Shown here: positions 32,536 to 41,731 of the stretch, in pieces
How positions within the stretch are numbered: the stretch's first letter is position 1
Layout of the letters: every line of letters begins with the position of its first letter
Origin: Gammaproteobacteria bacterium
GTDB taxonomy: Bacteria; Pseudomonadota; Gammaproteobacteria; Xanthomonadales; Marinicellaceae
Length of the DNA: 64,000 nucleotides
NCBI GenBank assembly: GCA_041395445.1
Contig: JAWLAO010000002.1
Location: 186,001 to 250,000 of the forward strand
Reading direction: 5' to 3'
Notes under the pieces: model-generated
What the model was told of the DNA's origin: nothing
Seen by the model: the letters and a program-made list of their open reading frames with translations, nothing else
Databases searched by the model: none
Translations under genes and position numbers: made by a program

Positions 32536-33120
32536 TTATACTTCTTTTGAAAAAATTATATCTCCTTTGCATAAATTCACAGCTTGTGCTTTGAAAGTTT
32601 CGATTTCTTCACACAAAATTCTTAGGTGCAATTCAGCTCCGTTATTATTGTAATTTTCACGAACAATTTCAGCATCGAAATTTCTGACCAAATTATAAAT
32701 GCTCTGTGTTAATGCAAAAGGTACTGATAAAGAAAATCCTGAATAATGCTTTATTGGTTCAAAAGCCGCCTGTTGCAAACAACGACTCACCACTCCTCCG
32801 TAAGCTCGCATTAAACCTCCGGTTCCCAGTTTGATTCCACCATAGTGCCGAATCACCAAAGCAACTGTATTATCAAACTCCTGACCGGTAATCGCATTGA
32901 GAATAGGTTTTCCGGCTGTTCCTGATGGTTCACCGTCATCATTGAAGCGATATTCCTGCCCGATTTGATACGCCCAGCAGTTATGAGTTGCAGTCAAATT
33001 AGAATGTTGTTGCAGAAAACCCTGAGCCTGTTGTACGGATGCAACCGGGGACACGATTGCAATAAACGTGCTTTTCTTAATAATTTCCTCTAATGTTTCA
33101 GTTTGTAATAGCTGTTTCAA
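32536..33120 (-). CDS. YigZ/IMPACT family protein
   Basis: The 194-residue protein has the UPF0029 N-terminal domain with the family signature FNDDGEPSGTAGKPILNAI, then VALVIRHYGGIKLGTGGLMRAYG. The C-terminal ferredoxin-like part is short. It overlaps xseA by 4 bases. The biochemical role is not settled; relatives bind nucleic acid or affect GCN2 in eukaryotes. Confidence 0.88.
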   Translation of the reverse strand: MKQLLQTETLEEIIKKSTFIAIVSPVASVQQAQGFLQQHSNLTATHNCWAYQIGQEYRFNDDGEPSGTAGKPILNAITGQEFDNTVALVIRHYGGIKLGTGGLMRAYGGVVSRCLQQAAFEPIKHYSGFSLSVPFALTQSIYNLVRNFDAEIVRENYNNNGAELHLRILCEEIETFKAQAVNLCKGDIIFSKEV

Positions 33121-34481
33121 CGACTTTCCTTATTTTTTGAATGATAAGTTGTTATGACCGTCGATTGGATTCGCCCTTTATCAACGATAGATTCAATAAC
33201 ATCGCCAACACTGACATCATCAGTTGATTTGATAATACTTTTACTATCAGCTTTTAATGTGATGGAATAACCTCTCGAAAGTGTTGATAACGGGCTGAGG
33301 TTGTCTAAAGCATGGGAAAGATTCGCAATTTTGTTATGGTTATTATCCAGCTTTTGTTGCATGGCATTAGCGATTCTTTTTTCAGCTAAATTCATTGAGA
33401 CTTTATTCTCGCCAATGGCAAAGTCGTGTTTTTTTAGTTTCAATAAAACGTGGTTGAGTTTTCGGTCTCTTTCATCATTTTGGTTATTAAATAGAGATTT
33501 CAACTTATCAAAACGATTTTGCAACTCTTTTTTCTCTGTCAAGATTCTGACTTTGGGGTGCGATTTTTGTAGTTTATGAAAGTTGATGTCTAATTGTTGA
33601 GAATAGTTGTTGAGATGGATTTGCATGTTTCTTTGCAGAACTTTGATATTGTTTTCCAGTCGGTTTTTCAGGTTTTCCATATCCGGTGTCAACAATTCAG
33701 CAGCGGCACTCGGAGTGATTGCTGAAACATCTGCGACCAAATCAGAAATTGACGTGTCTCTTTCATGCCCAATGGCAGATACACAAGGCGTGCTCAAATT
33801 AAATAGGGTTTGAGCAATAGAAACATCGTTGAAAGTCCATAAGTCCTCCTGAGAGCCACCACCGCGAGTGAGTAATATCACATCATGCGAGCCGATGTCC
33901 GCCATCAATAAAGCATCAATGATTTCTCCCACTGCATTATCGCCCTGAACCGAAGCATGATATATTTTAACTTCAAGCAAAGGGTTTCGACGTTTTATCA
34001 CATTCAAAACATCCCGAACAGCAGCCGATGACTGAGAAGCCACAATTCCTATAGAATTGATAACTGATGGTATTTTTTTCTTTTTGGAAGGGTCAAAATA
34101 ACCCATGGATTCCAGTTTGATTTTTAACTCGGCAAATGCTTTTGCCATATCGCCAATTCCGGAAGATTCGATGCGTTTGACGATAATTTGATAGTTCCCT
34201 GTTTTTTCAAAAAGTGAAACCTGCCCGTAGACCAGCAAGTTATCACCGTTTTTGACTCTTTGGTTAGCAAAGTTGGCATTCTTGAAAAAAGCACAACTCA
34301 CAGAGGCGTTTTCGTCTTTCAGAGAAAAATAAATATGTAAATTCTGATTGCTATTGGCATTACTGACCTCTCCTCGAATCCATACCGAACCCAGCTCGCT
34401 TTCGAGTAATTGTCTGGAAATATGATTCAAACCGGCAGGTGTGAGTGCATTTTCGGGAGTTTTTCCTGAATTTATTGGCAT
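33117..34481 (-). CDS. xseA: Exodeoxyribonuclease VII large subunit
   Basis: The 454-residue catalytic subunit of ExoVII, which degrades single-stranded DNA. The OB-fold is at residues 15-105 (LGSVWIRGEVSN, HIYFSLKDENASVSCAFF), and the catalytic region has GIVASQSSAAVRDVL, LTRGGGSQEDLWTFND and SAIGHERDTSISDLVAD. Long charged helices follow, then LSRGYSI. It diverges from guaB as in E. coli. The small subunit xseB is not here. Confidence 0.94.
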   Translation of the reverse strand: MPINSGKTPENALTPAGLNHISRQLLESELGSVWIRGEVSNANSNQNLHIYFSLKDENASVSCAFFKNANFANQRVKNGDNLLVYGQVSLFEKTGNYQIIVKRIESSGIGDMAKAFAELKIKLESMGYFDPSKKKKIPSVINSIGIVASQSSAAVRDVLNVIKRRNPLLEVKIYHASVQGDNAVGEIIDALLMADIGSHDVILLTRGGGSQEDLWTFNDVSIAQTLFNLSTPCVSAIGHERDTSISDLVADVSAITPSAAAELLTPDMENLKNRLENNIKVLQRNMQIHLNNYSQQLDINFHKLQKSHPKVRILTEKKELQNRFDKLKSLFNNQNDERDRKLNHVLLKLKKHDFAIGENKVSMNLAEKRIANAMQQKLDNNHNKIANLSHALDNLSPLSTLSRGYSITLKADSKSIIKSTDDVSVGDVIESIVDKGRIQSTVITTYHSKNKESR

Positions 34482-34507
34482 CTATTTTTTATTCCTGTGA
34501 TTGGTTA

Positions 34508-34516
34508 TGGTAGAAT
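34508..34516 (+). promoter_or_regulatory. Extended -10 promoter of guaB
   Basis: TGGTAGAAT fits the extended -10 form TGn-TAnnnT. It lies 42 bases before the guaB ATG in the short divergent spacer. No good -35 hexamer is present, as is common for extended -10 promoters. Confidence 0.5.
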
Positions 34517-34557
34517 GCGCCGAATTTTTTATAAATTCAACCTTCGGAGTTTGTATC

Positions 34558-36018
34558 ATGCGTATTATCTCAGATGCTCTTACCTTTGATGATGTTTTGC
34601 TCGTTCCTGCCTACTCCAATATCTTACCCAAAGATGTTGACTTGTCCACCCGATTGACTGAAAAAATCCGGTTAAATATTCCTCTGATTTCAGCGGCGAT
34701 GGATACAGTGACGGAATCCAGATTGGCAATTACCATGGCTCAATTAGGTGGTATTGGTGTGATTCATAAAAACCTCAGTATTGAAGAACAAGCCAAAGAA
34801 GTCAGTATTGTCAAAAAATTTGAAACCGGCGTGATTAAAAATCCAATCACCGTTACTCCCGATACCAGCATTCGTGATGTTTTGGAAATTACTAGAAAGC
34901 ACCGTATTTCGGGCGTTCCTGTTGTTGATGAAAGCGGATTGGTCGGAATTGTAACCAGCAGAGATATGCGTTTTGAAAGAGTACTGGAAGATCCGGTTTA
35001 CAATATTATGACTCGTAAGGATAATCTGGTAACAGTTAAAGAAGGAGCGGAAACCGAAGAAGTCAAGCAACTGTTTCATAAACATCGAATCGAAAAGGTT
35101 TTAGTTGTTGATGATGATTTTCAACTCAAAGGCTTGATTACCGTAAAAGACATGCAGAAATCAAAAGAGCATCCTTTGGCAGTTAAAGACGAGGATGAAC
35201 AATTGGTTGTTGCCGCAGCCGTCGGTGCCGGTGGAGATACCGAAGAGCGCTGTTCAGCATTAGTGGCAGCCGGTGTGGATGTCTTAGTGGTTGATACGGC
35301 TCACGGTCATTCTCAAGGTGTGATTGATCGGGTTAGGTGGGTTAGAAACAATTTCAAAGATGTCCAAATTGTTGCCGGAAACATCACCACCGGAGAAGCA
35401 GCCCTTGCATTAGTAGAAGCCGGAGCCGATTGTGTGAAAGTTGGTGTTGGTCCCGGATCAATTTGTACCACACGAATCGTTGCTGGAGTCGGAGTTCCAC
35501 AAATTACAGCTATTGATAATGTCGCTCAGGCTTTAAAAGCCAAAAATATTCCATTAATTGCTGATGGTGGAATCCGCTATTCAGGCGATGTTGCTAAAGC
35601 CATAGCAGCGGGTGCGAGTGTGATTATGGCCGGTGGATTATTTGCCGGAACAGAAGAATCACCCGGTGAAGTTGAATTATACCAAGGCAGGAGTTACAAA
35701 GCCTATCGTGGTATGGGTTCACTCGGAGCAATGGACAAAGGCTCAAAAGATCGCTATTTCCAGGACGAAGTGAGTGCGGAAAAATTGGTTCCCGAAGGAA
35801 TCGAAGGGCGAGTGGCTTATAAAGGAGCATTGGCACCTGTAGTCCACCAGTTGATGGGTGGTTTGCGTGCTTCCATGGGATACGTTGGTTGTAAATCCAT
35901 TGAAGAGATGAAAGAAAAACCACAAATGGTTAAGATAACCAATGCGGGGATGACGGAGAGTCATGTTCATGATGTGAACATCACAAAAGAAGCACCCAAT
36001 TACAGAACCCGCACTTAA
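34558..36018 (+). CDS. guaB: Inosine-5'-monophosphate dehydrogenase
   Basis: NAD-dependent IMP oxidation to XMP, the committed step to GMP. ATG at 34558 with GGAG upstream gives MRIISDALTFDDVLLVP, the usual IMPDH start. An upstream in-frame TTG at 34501 lies in the promoter region and is rejected. The protein has two CBS domains (about 92-205), the catalytic Cys loop GVGPGSICTTR, and the flap GAMDKGSKDRYFQ. It is about 486 residues, which is normal. guaA follows, but with a repeat-flanked gene in between. Confidence 0.96.
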   Translation: MRIISDALTFDDVLLVPAYSNILPKDVDLSTRLTEKIRLNIPLISAAMDTVTESRLAITMAQLGGIGVIHKNLSIEEQAKEVSIVKKFETGVIKNPITVTPDTSIRDVLEITRKHRISGVPVVDESGLVGIVTSRDMRFERVLEDPVYNIMTRKDNLVTVKEGAETEEVKQLFHKHRIEKVLVVDDDFQLKGLITVKDMQKSKEHPLAVKDEDEQLVVAAAVGAGGDTEERCSALVAAGVDVLVVDTAHGHSQGVIDRVRWVRNNFKDVQIVAGNITTGEAALALVEAGADCVKVGVGPGSICTTRIVAGVGVPQITAIDNVAQALKAKNIPLIADGGIRYSGDVAKAIAAGASVIMAGGLFAGTEESPGEVELYQGRSYKAYRGMGSLGAMDKGSKDRYFQDEVSAEKLVPEGIEGRVAYKGALAPVVHQLMGGLRASMGYVGCKSIEEMKEKPQMVKITNAGMTESHVHDVNITKEAPNYRTRT

Positions 36019-36150
36019 TTATTGGTCTATTGGTTTATAAATGCTCAATTACAGCGTTGAAAAATAATCGTTTATTCAATATAAACTCATATTTTTCGCC
36101 TTGTCCTTGAACATTTCTAATTCCAATATACTCAATAATCCAAATTTTTA

Positions 36151-36188
36151 AAATCCCCTCTAGAGAGGGGATTTAGGGGTGTGTTGGT
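36151..36188 (+). repeat. Interspersed repeat, inverted copy A
   Basis: AAATCCCCTC-TAGA-GAGGGGATTT forms a 10-bp hairpin, followed by AGGGGTGTGTTGGTT. Its reverse complement recurs at 36986-37024. The pair brackets one gene. The 230-base gap around it holds no other gene. Confidence 0.75.
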
Positions 36189-36249
36189 TAATATAGAGTA
36201 TACTAGTCAAAATATTTTATAAACTTCCACTAATAATAGGAGACTAAAA

Positions 36250-36957
36250 ATGTCTAATTTTAAAGTTATGTTTTTATGCCTGATACTATTTTCAAGTTGT
36301 GGTTATGCAGGAAAACCCAAATACAAGAAACTTCCCTTTGATCAAAGAGCAATGTATGGAGGTATTAACAGACAAGAGATGCCTGAACTAAAAATTGCAG
36401 ATAAACAATTTATTGAAAATGTTTCCAATACTTTTAATGGAGATTTGAAAATGGCTGCACAATATTTTGTTGAAGTTGGCTTTGAGTATTACTACAAAGA
36501 TGATTTGCCAAATGCAATGAGAAGATTTAACCAAGCTTGGTTACTAGATGCAGAAAATCCTGAAGTTTATTGGGGGTTTATGGCGGCACTTGCTGATGCA
36601 GAATATTTTTGTGAAGCAAAAAAAATGTCTGATATAGCGATATCTAAAGGGTTGTCGAAAAATGGTTTCTTCGCAGATGCTGGAAAGATATATACGGGTT
36701 GTGCTTTGACAAATAAGAAACTATCAAGAAAAGTTAAGAAACAATACTTGACGGAATCTGAGGAATTGTTTCAAAAAGCATATCAGCAAGATGAAGATAA
36801 AGGTTATGCACTAACATTTTGGGCGAGTTCAAGATTCGCTCAAAAAGATTATAAAGGTGCATGGGATAAAGTAAAACAACAAAGAAAAGTTGGGGGAACT
36901 GCTCCAACTGAAAAGTTTTTAAAAAAATTAAAGAAAAAGATGAAAGAACCTAAGTAG
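36250..36957 (+). CDS. Putative lipoprotein with tetratricopeptide-like repeats
   Basis: This 235-residue protein opens with a signal sequence and lipobox (LILFSSC, Cys near residue 17). Helical repeats follow at about 75-125 (VEVGFEYYYKDDLPNAMRRFNQAWLLDAENPEVYWGF reads as TPR-like helices) and 170-225 (ESEELFQKAYQQDEDKGYALTFWASSRFAQKDYKGAWDKV), ending in a lysine-rich tail. AGGAGAC precedes the ATG. The gene sits between guaB and guaA and is flanked by inverted repeats, so it looks inserted. The partner or target is unknown. Confidence 0.75.
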   Translation: MSNFKVMFLCLILFSSCGYAGKPKYKKLPFDQRAMYGGINRQEMPELKIADKQFIENVSNTFNGDLKMAAQYFVEVGFEYYYKDDLPNAMRRFNQAWLLDAENPEVYWGFMAALADAEYFCEAKKMSDIAISKGLSKNGFFADAGKIYTGCALTNKKLSRKVKKQYLTESEELFQKAYQQDEDKGYALTFWASSRFAQKDYKGAWDKVKQQRKVGGTAPTEKFLKKLKKKMKEPK

Positions 36958-36985
36958 TGAAGCTCTGTGTTACTTGAAAATGATT

Positions 36986-37024
36986 AACACACCCCTGAAT
37001 CCCCTCTCAAGAGGGGACTTTAGG
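36986..37024 (+). repeat. Interspersed repeat, inverted copy B
   Basis: AACACACCCCTGAATCCCCT, then a CTCAAG loop and GAGGGGACTTTAGG. It matches the reverse complement of 36151-36188 with a few differences and forms its own 8-bp hairpin (TCCCCTCT / AGAGGGGA). Confidence 0.75.
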
Positions 37025-37069
37025 TTCTCGTCTTCGCTGGAATGAAGAGGTGAAATATATAAAAACAAC

Positions 37070-37094
37070 CTTCATGAACTTCATGTTCTTCATG
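37070..37094 (+). repeat. Threefold 9-base direct repeat before guaA
   Basis: CTTCATG occurs three times at an exact 9-base period (37070, 37079, 37088), ending 14 bases before the guaA ATG. It occupies the place where a ribosome site would be, and no Shine-Dalgarno sequence is visible. Confidence 0.6.
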
Positions 37095-37108
37095 GTAAAA
37101 CAAAAATT

Positions 37109-38668
37109 ATGAACATAAAAAGCAGCAAAATTTTAATTATTGATTTCGGTTCACAGTTCACTCAGTTGATTGCGCGAAGAGTGCGGGAAGCAGGTGTTTA
37201 TTGTGAGGTTTGGGCTTGGGATGTGGATGCTGAATTGATTCGGGAGTTTAATCCGAAGGCGATTATTTTATCCGGCGGACCGGAATCTGTGCACATGGAA
37301 AATGCGTCGAAAATCAATCCTGTTGTTTTTGAACTGAATCTGCCGGTATTGGGAATTTGCTATGGTATGCAAGCGATTACGGATTATTTTGGTGGCGATG
37401 TTGTGCCATCGGATGAGAAGGAGTTCGGTTATGCGCAGGTTAATGTAACCGATAGTTCGCGATTGTTATCTGGTATTTTTGATGAAAAAGAGCATCACCT
37501 GGATGTGTGGATGAGTCATGGCGATAAAGTCAGCATCATGCCAGAAGGTTTTGTAAAAACTTCGCAAACTTCGACAGCTCCGGTGACTTCTTTTGAGCAT
37601 AAAGAATTACCAATTTTTGGAATTCAATTTCATGCAGAAGTAGAACACACCAAACAAGGTCGTAAGATATTTGATCGCTTTCTTTTTGATATCAGTGGCT
37701 GTGATAAATTATGGAAAACCGACAATATTATCGAGGAACACGTCGCTAATATCCGCAAACAGGTGGGGAATGACAAAGTTCTCTTGGGGTTGTCCGGTGG
37801 TGTGGATTCTTCGGTGGTCGCAGCTTTATTGCATCAGGCGATTGGAGATAATCTGGTGTGCGTGTTTGTTGATACCGGATTATTACGCTACAAGGAAGGT
37901 GATCAGGTCATGCAAACGATGGCGGATGGAATGGATATCAATGTGGTGCGTGTGAATGCTCAACAAAGATACTACGATGCGCTTGCGGGTGTGAATGATC
38001 CGGAACAAAAGCGTAAAATTATCGGAAATTTATTTATCGAAATCTTCGAAGAAGAGGCCCGCAAACTTGAAGATGTTAAATGGTTGGCACAAGGTACGAT
38101 TTATCCCGATGTGATTGAATCGGCGGCTTCAGCAACCGGAAAATCTCATGTGATTAAATCGCATCACAATGTCGGTGGTTTGCCTGATGATATGGAATTA
38201 AAACTAGTTGAACCACTTCGAGATTTATTCAAAGATGAAGTTCGTAAAATGGGCGTGGCACTTGGTTTGCCCAAAGCGATGGTTTATCGTCATCCGTTCC
38301 CCGGTCCGGGTTTGGGAGTCCGAATTCTAGGCGAAGTGAAACAGGAATATGCCGAGATTCTCGCACGAGCAGACCATATTTTTATCAGCGAATTAATCAA
38401 TTGGGATTTATACGATAAAACTTCTCAGGCTTTTGCGGTGTTTTTGCCGGTGAAATCGGTGGGTGTGGTCGGCGATGCAAGGCGTTATGAGTATGTGATT
38501 GCTCTTCGAGCCGTTGAAACGATTGATTTTATGACGGCAAAATGGGCTGAATTGCCATATGCGTTTTTGGAGTTGGTTTCTCGTCGAATTATCAATGAAA
38601 TTGATAAGGTTTCGCGTGTGGTTTATGATATTTCGTCCAAACCACCGGCGACGATTGAGTGGGAGTGA
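37109..38668 (+). CDS. guaA: GMP synthase (glutamine-hydrolysing)
   Basis: This enzyme converts XMP to GMP with glutamine nitrogen. Residues 1-200 form the class I amidotransferase: the Cys nucleophile in GICYGMQA, and His and Glu in FHAEVEH. The ATP-pyrophosphatase P-loop LSGGVDSSV is at about 229-237. The C-terminal dimerisation domain contains HPFPGPGLGVRI and the ending KPPATIEWE. It is 519 residues long, which is normal. It converges with the TonB-like gene only 9 bases away. Confidence 0.97.
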   Translation: MNIKSSKILIIDFGSQFTQLIARRVREAGVYCEVWAWDVDAELIREFNPKAIILSGGPESVHMENASKINPVVFELNLPVLGICYGMQAITDYFGGDVVPSDEKEFGYAQVNVTDSSRLLSGIFDEKEHHLDVWMSHGDKVSIMPEGFVKTSQTSTAPVTSFEHKELPIFGIQFHAEVEHTKQGRKIFDRFLFDISGCDKLWKTDNIIEEHVANIRKQVGNDKVLLGLSGGVDSSVVAALLHQAIGDNLVCVFVDTGLLRYKEGDQVMQTMADGMDINVVRVNAQQRYYDALAGVNDPEQKRKIIGNLFIEIFEEEARKLEDVKWLAQGTIYPDVIESAASATGKSHVIKSHHNVGGLPDDMELKLVEPLRDLFKDEVRKMGVALGLPKAMVYRHPFPGPGLGVRILGEVKQEYAEILARADHIFISELINWDLYDKTSQAFAVFLPVKSVGVVGDARRYEYVIALRAVETIDFMTAKWAELPYAFLELVSRRIINEIDKVSRVVYDISSKPPATIEWE

Positions 38669-38677
38669 TTTTTCAGC

Positions 38678-39367
38678 CTATTTCCATGAACAAACAGGCA
38701 TAACTAAGACGAGTACACAGTTAACTTTTGTTCCATATTTAGTTTTGAATTGTTTAGCTGGCATAACTTTTTCCATAAATCGCTCGATCGATCCTTTGGC
38801 ACCATTTGAATAGAATTCTATTTCGACTCTGGGCTTATCTACATCTTCGTCAATGATTTTTACCACTTCATTCCATTTGGGCTGCTCGATGACCGGATAA
38901 ATGTAATCGTAAGGATTAGTTGTTTGGACACTAAAATCTTCTCCCAAATCATATACTTTAGGAATGTTTTCTATTGAATTCAGTATTTGCCCACTGGATG
39001 GTAAGGGCTGAATTATTTCTTCTTTTTGAGTAACCTTTTTCTCGACTGGTTTTGTTGTTTTTACTTTCGGGATTTGAATTTTTTCAGGTCGGATAACAGT
39101 TTGAGTTTTTTTCTTTTCAACAATTTGAGATTGAGTCTGTTTTATTGGTTCCTGTTCTTGAGGAATAATTTCTTTTTTTTCTTCAATCACTTTTGCTTTT
39201 GTTAATTTCAGATGTATGGCTTCAGGCTCATCATTAAATTGAGTGAGAGTGATTGGAATGGATAAAATTAAAGCTGTGAATATTGTAGCAATCAACAAAG
39301 AAACGCCATGACGATAATTGAATCGATCATGTCGTTCCCAATAATTGTTGATAGTCAGTGACTGCAT
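38678..39367 (-). CDS. TonB-like inner-membrane protein, family uncertain
   Basis: The 229-residue protein has a short cytoplasmic N-terminus, one membrane helix (about 22-42, VSLLIATIFTALILSIPITL), and a long Lys/Glu/Pro/Gln-rich periplasmic linker (about 55-125) as in TonB. A small folded end follows (YPVIEQPKWNEVVKIID, PRVEIEFYSNGAKGSIERFMEKVMPAKQF). The end does not show the YP...G..G.V motif of true TonB, so the role in energy transfer to the TonB receptor at 53-55 kb is only a suggestion. No exbB or exbD is near. Confidence 0.6.
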   Translation of the reverse strand: MQSLTINNYWERHDRFNYRHGVSLLIATIFTALILSIPITLTQFNDEPEAIHLKLTKAKVIEEKKEIIPQEQEPIKQTQSQIVEKKKTQTVIRPEKIQIPKVKTTKPVEKKVTQKEEIIQPLPSSGQILNSIENIPKVYDLGEDFSVQTTNPYDYIYPVIEQPKWNEVVKIIDEDVDKPRVEIEFYSNGAKGSIERFMEKVMPAKQFKTKYGTKVNCVLVLVMPVCSWK

Positions 39368-39432
39368 TTCAAAGAAATGATAAAAATGGCTATTGTATGT
39401 ATCAGCCGTTAATATTGAGTTAATAACAGAAT

Positions 39433-40677
39433 TTAGATGACTAAATTAGCTGGAATAAAATTAAATTGATTTTCAAATTCTTTCGTATTTGACCATGAAA
39501 AACCCAATGAAATTAATTGGTTATTGTGATAAATGAATGGCGTGTTTTGTTTCAACCATACAGGAATCATGTTTTCTTGAAACAGGTTTTTAACCGATTT
39601 TGTGATGTTTTGGTTGAAAGGCTTAATTTTTTGACCGAGCTGATTGAATTTAATCGCGAACTTCTCAGTCTTTTCCCCTAGGTACTGTAATTTTCCACAA
39701 CCGTTTGGCAACTCGAAAACTGTGTCAGTTTGCCATTCATAAGTTTGTTGACTATCAATAGTTTGATAATTTTGAATACAGAAAATTTCACCTCTGAATC
39801 GAATCAATTGGTAATATTTGTTGCGAAAATGTGGATTCTTGTCGTTTGCTGCATTGGCAAAATCACTGACAATCTGTTGTATGGTTGACTTGTCAGGTAA
39901 AGGGACATTTTTTTGACTTAGCCATTGATAGAACAGAGTGCTTTGGTATTTTTCATCCGTGTTATTTAAGGTTTCCAATTTGAGCGAAGTCGTATTTGAA
40001 GAACTGAGTTCATTGAGCCAATCGTAGGTTGTTTTAAGATTTTTGCCACTTTGAGAAATTTTCTCAATCGCATCAGGAAACTGTTTGAGTATTTCCGGGA
40101 ATACGTGATTGCGCAAAAAATTCCGGCGATAGTTATTGTTGAGGTTAGAATCATCCTCTATCCAATTGATGTTATTTTTAACTAAATAGTCTCTAAGTTT
40201 TTGCGGTGAGATATTTAACAATGGTCTATATAATTTTCCTTTGGCAAAATCCGTATATGGCTCCATTCCGGAAAGTCCTTTGAGCCCTGAACCTCGAAAT
40301 AGTTTGAGTAAAATGGTTTCGGCTTGATCCTGAGCATGATGAGCGGTCAGGAGAATTTGGTTCTCTTTGAGATGTTTTCTGAAAAAATTATATCGGGCGA
40401 TTCGACATGAATTTTCACTTTTATCCGGTAATTGCGCTTGTTCGATAATCAGTTCAATTCCAAGTTGTTCACAGGTTTTTCGGCAATGATTTTCCCATGA
40501 TTTAGCATTGGGGTTAATGTTGTGATTGATGTGGATTGCTGTGATATTTTCGAGTTTGGAAAACAGATGAAGAAGTGCGGCTGAGTCAGCACCGCCGCTG
40601 TAGGCAATCAGGCAACCTGAGTTTGGAGGCAGGTTGCCTGTGATATTATTAATGTTCAGAGTCGTTGAACACACCAT
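39433..40677 (-). CDS. tilS: tRNA(Ile)-lysidine synthetase
   Basis: Modifies C34 of the tRNA-Ile CAU anticodon to lysidine. The PP-loop YSGGADSAALLH is near residue 26, then HINHNINPNAKSWE, ARYNFF, LTAHHAQDQAETILLKLFRGSGLKGLSGM and RPLLNISPQKLRDYL. The C-terminal domains extend to about 414 residues. Its ATG lies inside the last codons of accA (29-base overlap), as these genes are often paired. Confidence 0.92.
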   Translation of the reverse strand: MVCSTTLNINNITGNLPPNSGCLIAYSGGADSAALLHLFSKLENITAIHINHNINPNAKSWENHCRKTCEQLGIELIIEQAQLPDKSENSCRIARYNFFRKHLKENQILLTAHHAQDQAETILLKLFRGSGLKGLSGMEPYTDFAKGKLYRPLLNISPQKLRDYLVKNNINWIEDDSNLNNNYRRNFLRNHVFPEILKQFPDAIEKISQSGKNLKTTYDWLNELSSSNTTSLKLETLNNTDEKYQSTLFYQWLSQKNVPLPDKSTIQQIVSDFANAANDKNPHFRNKYYQLIRFRGEIFCIQNYQTIDSQQTYEWQTDTVFELPNGCGKLQYLGEKTEKFAIKFNQLGQKIKPFNQNITKSVKNLFQENMIPVWLKQNTPFIYHNNQLISLGFSWSNTKEFENQFNFIPANLVI

Positions 40678-41614
40678 AACTCATAAGTCTTGCATAACGT
40701 CTTTCGAGAAGTTCGTTGATGTCTGTGTTTTGCAGTTTTTCCAGTTCATTCTCGATTTGGTCGCCCATGGATTCGGCAACTTTTTCAATGTCTTTGTGAG
40801 CTGAACCAAGTGGTTCTTCGATGATTTTATCAATCAGCTTGAGTTTTTTTAATTTCTTGGAGGTGATGGATAATGCCTCAGCGGCTTCACTGGCTTTCTC
40901 CGCACTTCTCCATAGAATCGAAGCACAACCTTCGGGTGATATGACCGAATAAGTGCTGTATTCCAGCATCATTGTACAGTCACCCACACCAATTGCCAAA
41001 GCTCCTCCGGAACCACCTTCACCGATAACCGTTGAAATGATTGGTACTTTCAAATCAGACATGACTGATAAGTTTCTGGCAATCGCATCATTTTGTCCGC
41101 GTTCCTCGGCACTAATTCCCGGATGAGCACCCGGTGTGTCGATAAAGGTTAAAATCGGAATACCAAATCGTTCCGCCATTCTCATTAAGCGTAATGCTTT
41201 ACGATAACCTTCCGGACGAGGCATGCCGAAGTTTCGGCGGATTTTTTCTTTGGTTGAACGTCCTTTTTGATGACCGATAACCATCACCGGTTTTCCTCTG
41301 AACTCTGCCAAACCACCAATAATCGCCGGATCATCGGCAAAAGCTCTGTCACCATGCAATTCATCAAAAGTTGTCATCAATAATTTGATGTAGTCTTTGG
41401 TATAAGGTCTTTTCGGGTGGCGAGCTAATTGTGAAATCTGCCAATCAGACAGGTTGGAAAAAATTTGTTCGGTTTTGTGTTTGAGTTTTTCTTCCAGACG
41501 ATGAATTTCATCATCAATGTTCATGGCATTGTCGTCGCTGACATTTCTCAGTTCAGAAATTTTCGCTTCTAATTCAGCCAGTGGTTGTTCAAAATCAAGA
41601 TAATCGTTATTCAT
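40649..41614 (-). CDS. accA: Acetyl-CoA carboxylase carboxyltransferase alpha subunit
   Basis: The 321-residue alpha subunit of carboxyltransferase makes malonyl-CoA together with AccD. Motifs include LARHPKRPYTKDYI, DELHGDRAFADDPAIIGG, GRSTKEKIRRNFGMPRPEGYRKALRLM, FIDTPGAHPGI and IGEGGSGGALAI. The expected length and an N-terminal helix pair are present. accD is not in the window. Confidence 0.96.
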   Translation of the reverse strand: MNNDYLDFEQPLAELEAKISELRNVSDDNAMNIDDEIHRLEEKLKHKTEQIFSNLSDWQISQLARHPKRPYTKDYIKLLMTTFDELHGDRAFADDPAIIGGLAEFRGKPVMVIGHQKGRSTKEKIRRNFGMPRPEGYRKALRLMRMAERFGIPILTFIDTPGAHPGISAEERGQNDAIARNLSVMSDLKVPIISTVIGEGGSGGALAIGVGDCTMMLEYSTYSVISPEGCASILWRSAEKASEAAEALSITSKKLKKLKLIDKIIEEPLGSAHKDIEKVAESMGDQIENELEKLQNTDINELLERRYARLMSYGVFNDSEH

Positions 41615-41697
41615 TCAATCCTGTGTAAAAAAACTTGAAAGGCTGTCATTTTACGCAAAATAGTATAACTCTACCAGTTAAATGCACGATTTATGAG

Positions 41698-41703
41698 TAT
41701 AAT
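41698..41703 (+). promoter_or_regulatory. Candidate -10 of yaaA
   Basis: TATAAT sits 28 bases before the predicted yaaA ATG in the divergent spacer to accA. The -35 region is poor. Confidence 0.35.
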
Positions 41704-41731
41704 GTTCGGCTGTTTCATGGTACAAAAATAT

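Noticed and set aside
34501..34557. Longer guaB start
   Set aside because: It includes the extended -10 promoter, and IMPDH proteins begin at the later Met.
37070..37094. CRISPR-like array
   Set aside because: The units are 9 bases with 2-base variable parts and only three copies. There are no spacers and no cas genes in the window.
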